This document shows, in pieces, positions 61,921-64,000 of a stretch of 64,000 nucleotides of DNA. The DNA lies in NCBI RefSeq assembly GCF_002159975.1, contig NZ_NFJR01000010.1:44962-108961 (forward strand). Reading direction: 5' to 3'. The notes below the pieces were generated by a model. It did not search any database and was not told where the DNA came from. It was given only the letters and a program-made list of their open reading frames with translations. This DNA is from Barnesiella sp. An22 (GTDB lineage Bacteria > Bacteroidota > Bacteroidia > Bacteroidales > Barnesiellaceae). The number at the start of each line of letters is the position of its first letter. Positions within the stretch are counted from its first letter, which is position 1. The translations under genes were made by a program, and so were the position numbers.

Positions 61921-63501
61921 ATGGCAAAGAAAAAAAGCGAAAAGGACGTGCTGATAGTCCGTGACGAGAAGACGGGTGAAATCAGCGTGGTAGCCGGGCT
62001 GGATGCCGACGGTTCACCCAAGCGCACTCCCGCGAAAGCGGAGAACGCACAGAGTTTCCTGCAATTCGACCGCCACGGCGACGTGCTGGACAACTTTTTC
62101 AAAAACTTCTTCCGGCAGTGCAAGGAACCCAGCCGCTTCGGTTTCTACCGTGTCGCGGCAGACCAAGCCGACAAACTGCTGGAGGTGATGAAAGACCTGC
62201 TGAAAGACCCCGAAGCCAACAAGGAACTGCTCGCGCCCCACAAGGTGGACACTTCCGGCTACGAAAAACAGGTGAAGGAAGAACAGACCACCGGGATGCC
62301 GGAACAAAAACAGGAAGGACAACCAAAAGAAACCCAAAAACAGGAAAACATGGAACAGAATCAAGAAAGCCCGCAACAGCAGACGCAAGACAGACGGGGC
62401 TACCAGCCCATTGACGAGAGCAAAATCAACTGGCAGGAGCTGGAAGAGAAATGGGGCGTGAAACGTGACGACCTTGAAAAGTCCGGCGACCTTCAGAAGA
62501 TGCTCAACTACGGCAAGTCCGACTTGGTGAAAGTGTTGCCCAAGTTCGGCGGCGAGGCTTTTGAGCTGGATGCCCGCCTCTCCTTCAAGAAGGACAGCGA
62601 GGGCAATGTCAGCCTCGTGCCGCACTTCATCCGCAAGGAACAGAAACTTGACGAGTACAAGGAACATAAGTTCTCCGATGAAGACCGTAAGAACCTGCGT
62701 GAAACGGGCAACCTCGGCAGGGTCGTGGACATCGTGGACAGGGAAACGGGTGAAATCATCCCCTCGTTCATCAGCATAGACCGCAAGACGAATGAAATCA
62801 CGGACATACCAGCAAACAAGGTGCGCATACCGGAGCGCATCGGAAAGACGGAAATCACCAAGCAAGAACAGGATATGCTTCGTGCCGGGCTTCCTGTGCG
62901 CGACAAACTCATCGAACGCAACGACGGCAGGAAGTTCGTCACCACCCTTCAAGTGAACGTCGAGCAGCGAGGCGTGGAGTTCGTACCGGGAACCGGCAGG
63001 TCACCCCGTACCGCCCAGACGCAGGAAGCCAAGAACAATCCCACGCAGGGACAGGCTCAGGGCATGGAAAATTCCGCAGCCCCACAGAAAGAGCAACGCC
63101 GCAACACGTGGACAAACGCCGACGGCAGCATCCGTCCCATCAGTAAATGGAGCGGTGTGAATTTCACAGAGCAGCAGAAAGCCGACTACGTTGCGGGTAA
63201 GGCGATAAAGCTGGAGAACGTGACCGACAAGCAAGGCTTCCACGCCACCATGTACATCAAGTTCAACCCGGAGAAGGGACGTCCGTACCGCTACGACACC
63301 AACCCCGACAACGCGCAGAAGGTCGCCCCGTCCAACGAGAGCCGCACGCAGGTGGCGGTGAACAGCGAAGGAAAGACCAACGAGGCGACCAAGAACCTGA
63401 AAGAGCCGTTGCAGAAAGGACAGACCGCTCCGAAAGACGACAAACAGCAAAAGCAGCAGGAGAAACCCCAGAAGAAAAACAATAAGGGCATGAAGATGTA
63501 A
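61921..63501 (+). CDS. DUF4099/DUF3945 protein (Orf3-like)
   Basis: 526 residues. After a basic N-terminus and a conserved 60-residue segment (FLQFDRHGDVLDNFFKNFFR) comes a Q/E/P-rich linker (about 120-155), then a DUF4099-like domain (INWQELEEKWGVKRDDLEKS) and DUF3945 repeats (GRVVDIVDRETGEIIPSFIS). A second DUF3945-like repeat lies near 395-450, and the end is a K/Q-rich low-complexity tail. In CTnDOT-type elements this is the gene between xis2d and the topoisomerase gene exc. Its role is unknown; a link with the topoisomerase or DNA is inferred from constant adjacency. Confidence 0.85.
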   Translation: MAKKKSEKDVLIVRDEKTGEISVVAGLDADGSPKRTPAKAENAQSFLQFDRHGDVLDNFFKNFFRQCKEPSRFGFYRVAADQADKLLEVMKDLLKDPEANKELLAPHKVDTSGYEKQVKEEQTTGMPEQKQEGQPKETQKQENMEQNQESPQQQTQDRRGYQPIDESKINWQELEEKWGVKRDDLEKSGDLQKMLNYGKSDLVKVLPKFGGEAFELDARLSFKKDSEGNVSLVPHFIRKEQKLDEYKEHKFSDEDRKNLRETGNLGRVVDIVDRETGEIIPSFISIDRKTNEITDIPANKVRIPERIGKTEITKQEQDMLRAGLPVRDKLIERNDGRKFVTTLQVNVEQRGVEFVPGTGRSPRTAQTQEAKNNPTQGQAQGMENSAAPQKEQRRNTWTNADGSIRPISKWSGVNFTEQQKADYVAGKAIKLENVTDKQGFHATMYIKFNPEKGRPYRYDTNPDNAQKVAPSNESRTQVAVNSEGKTNEATKNLKEPLQKGQTAPKDDKQQKQQEKPQKKNNKGMKM

Positions 63502-63555
63502 CATCCCGTGTCCGCCACTAAATCCAAAGTAATAATTCATAAAAAAGTAATCAGC

Positions 63556-63909
63556 ATGAAGACAATCATTGCAGAAAAGCCATCCGTGGCACGTGAAATC
63601 GCCCGCATCGTGGGCGCGACAAAAAGAGAGGAAGGATATTTCGAGGGAGGCGGCTATGCCGTGACATGGGCATTCGGACACCTTGTCCAGCTTGCTATGC
63701 CCGACGGCTACGGCATACGCGGCTTCGTCCGTGACAACCTGCCCGTCATCCCCGAAACCTTCACGCTCATTCCCCGTCAGGAAAAAACGGAGAAGGGTTA
63801 CAAGCCCGACAGCGGCGTGGTGTCGCAGATAAAAATCATCAGCCGTCTTTTCAAGGATAGCGAACAGATCATCGTGGCGACCGATGCAGGACGCGATTAT
63901 CCAAAGTAA
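63556..63909 (+). pseudogene. topB: Type IA topoisomerase (TopB/Exc), 5' part, broken by insertion
   Basis: From ATG 63556 the product starts MKTIIAEKPSVAREIARIVG, the Toprim domain of topoisomerase III, with HLVQLAMPDGYG and IIVATDAGR. Family members continue ATDAGREGEL, the acidic Toprim motif. Here homology stops after ATDAGR (about base 63895) and the frame ends DYPK and TAA at 63907. Only 117 of roughly 700 residues remain and the active-site tyrosine region is lost, so the copy cannot work unless the insertion leaves. In CTnDOT the equivalent Exc aids excision of the element. Confidence 0.88.
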
Positions 63910-64000
63910 AAGATTATCCAAAGCAATAACAACTATAAGTTTCCAATAAATTGATTTTCAATATTACTTTTGATAATGTTGTTTGGATAATATAATGGTA
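63896..64000. mobile_element. Left end of an insertion inside topB
   Basis: The sequence changes from topB coding to AT-rich DNA at about 63896. A 10-base core ATTATCCAAA occurs at 63896-63905 and 63913-63922 (17-base period), inverted at 63982-63991, and as an inverted variant (ATTATCAAAA) at 63968-63977. Such iterated sites look like transposase-binding sites at a transposon end. The rest is outside the window, so its type is unknown. Confidence 0.65.

Larger units (their letters stand above)
58337..64000. mobile_element. CTnDOT-family integrative and conjugative element, left part
   Basis: Gene order: tyrosine integrase, RhuM-like protein, two minus-strand HTH genes, then HTH-HTH-DUF3945-topB. 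This matches the CTnDOT int and xis2c-xis2d-orf3-exc module (Exc is a type IA topoisomerase). The right boundary and the transfer genes lie outside the window. The left boundary is inferred from the attL-like core at 58327-58336 and is approximate. Confidence 0.8.

Overview
The window is chromosomal DNA from a member of the Bacteroidota, order Bacteroidales, carrying the left end of an integrated mobile element. Signs of this lineage are promoters of the TAnnTTTG type, a UpxY-type NusG paralogue heading a polysaccharide locus, a fused LpxC-FabZ protein, a sphingolipid-type serine palmitoyltransferase, a T9SS-like C-terminal tail, DUF4199/DUF6048/DUF6452 proteins, and a CTnDOT-type integrase. 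The fairly GC-rich coding regions would suit a Barnesiella-like genus, but that is only a guess.

Layout. 1-3270 (minus): start of a capsule/O-antigen operon (upxY, UDP-glucuronate epimerase, flippase, ATP-grasp protein running off the edge). 3485-4036: secreted repeat protein. 4326-8104 (minus): NtrC-type regulator and hybrid kinase, divergent from a tripartite efflux operon (8569-12777), followed by an AraC regulator and an ArsC-like protein. 14253-14825: rpsP. 15198-18626: large LamG surface protein. 18979-23468: secreted hypothetical, tmRNA, holB, metF and rubredoxin, the last behind an attenuator-like leader. 23755-26294: OmpR-type two-component system with a PepSY-like protein. 26469-27656: serine palmitoyltransferase. 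27955-31929: solitary DUF4062-STAND-repeat protein. 32167-35403: lpxD, lpxC-fabZ, lpxA. 35649-37624: outer-membrane protein, pRiA4b-ORF3-like protein, YjbQ. 37719-39427: AT-rich pair of a tandem-TIR protein and an unknown protein. 39763-44396 (minus): six-gene operon ending in an MscS channel. 44607-46721: secreted endonuclease I and a lipoprotein. 46813-48602: HhH/DUF3795 protein, GNAT, methyltransferase. 48631-55255: sialic acid (nan) locus with a divergent ROK regulator. 55334-58306: twin-AAA+ protein and a small GNAT. About 58337-64000: left part of a CTnDOT-family ICE (integrase, small HTH proteins, DUF3945 protein, topB/exc). The topoisomerase gene is itself broken at about 63896 by an AT-rich insertion carrying iterated repeats.

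How it works together. The nan genes form one sialic-acid pathway: mutarotase/epimerase, lyase, 2-epimerase, transporter and YhcH, with a ROK sensor and a terminator hairpin between the epimerase and transporter genes. The lpx genes begin lipid A synthesis. The ICE genes match the CTnDOT integration/excision module int-xis2c-xis2d-orf3-exc. The best candidates for an undescribed system are the lone DUF4062-STAND protein, the tandem-TIR protein with its unknown partner, and the element end inside topB.
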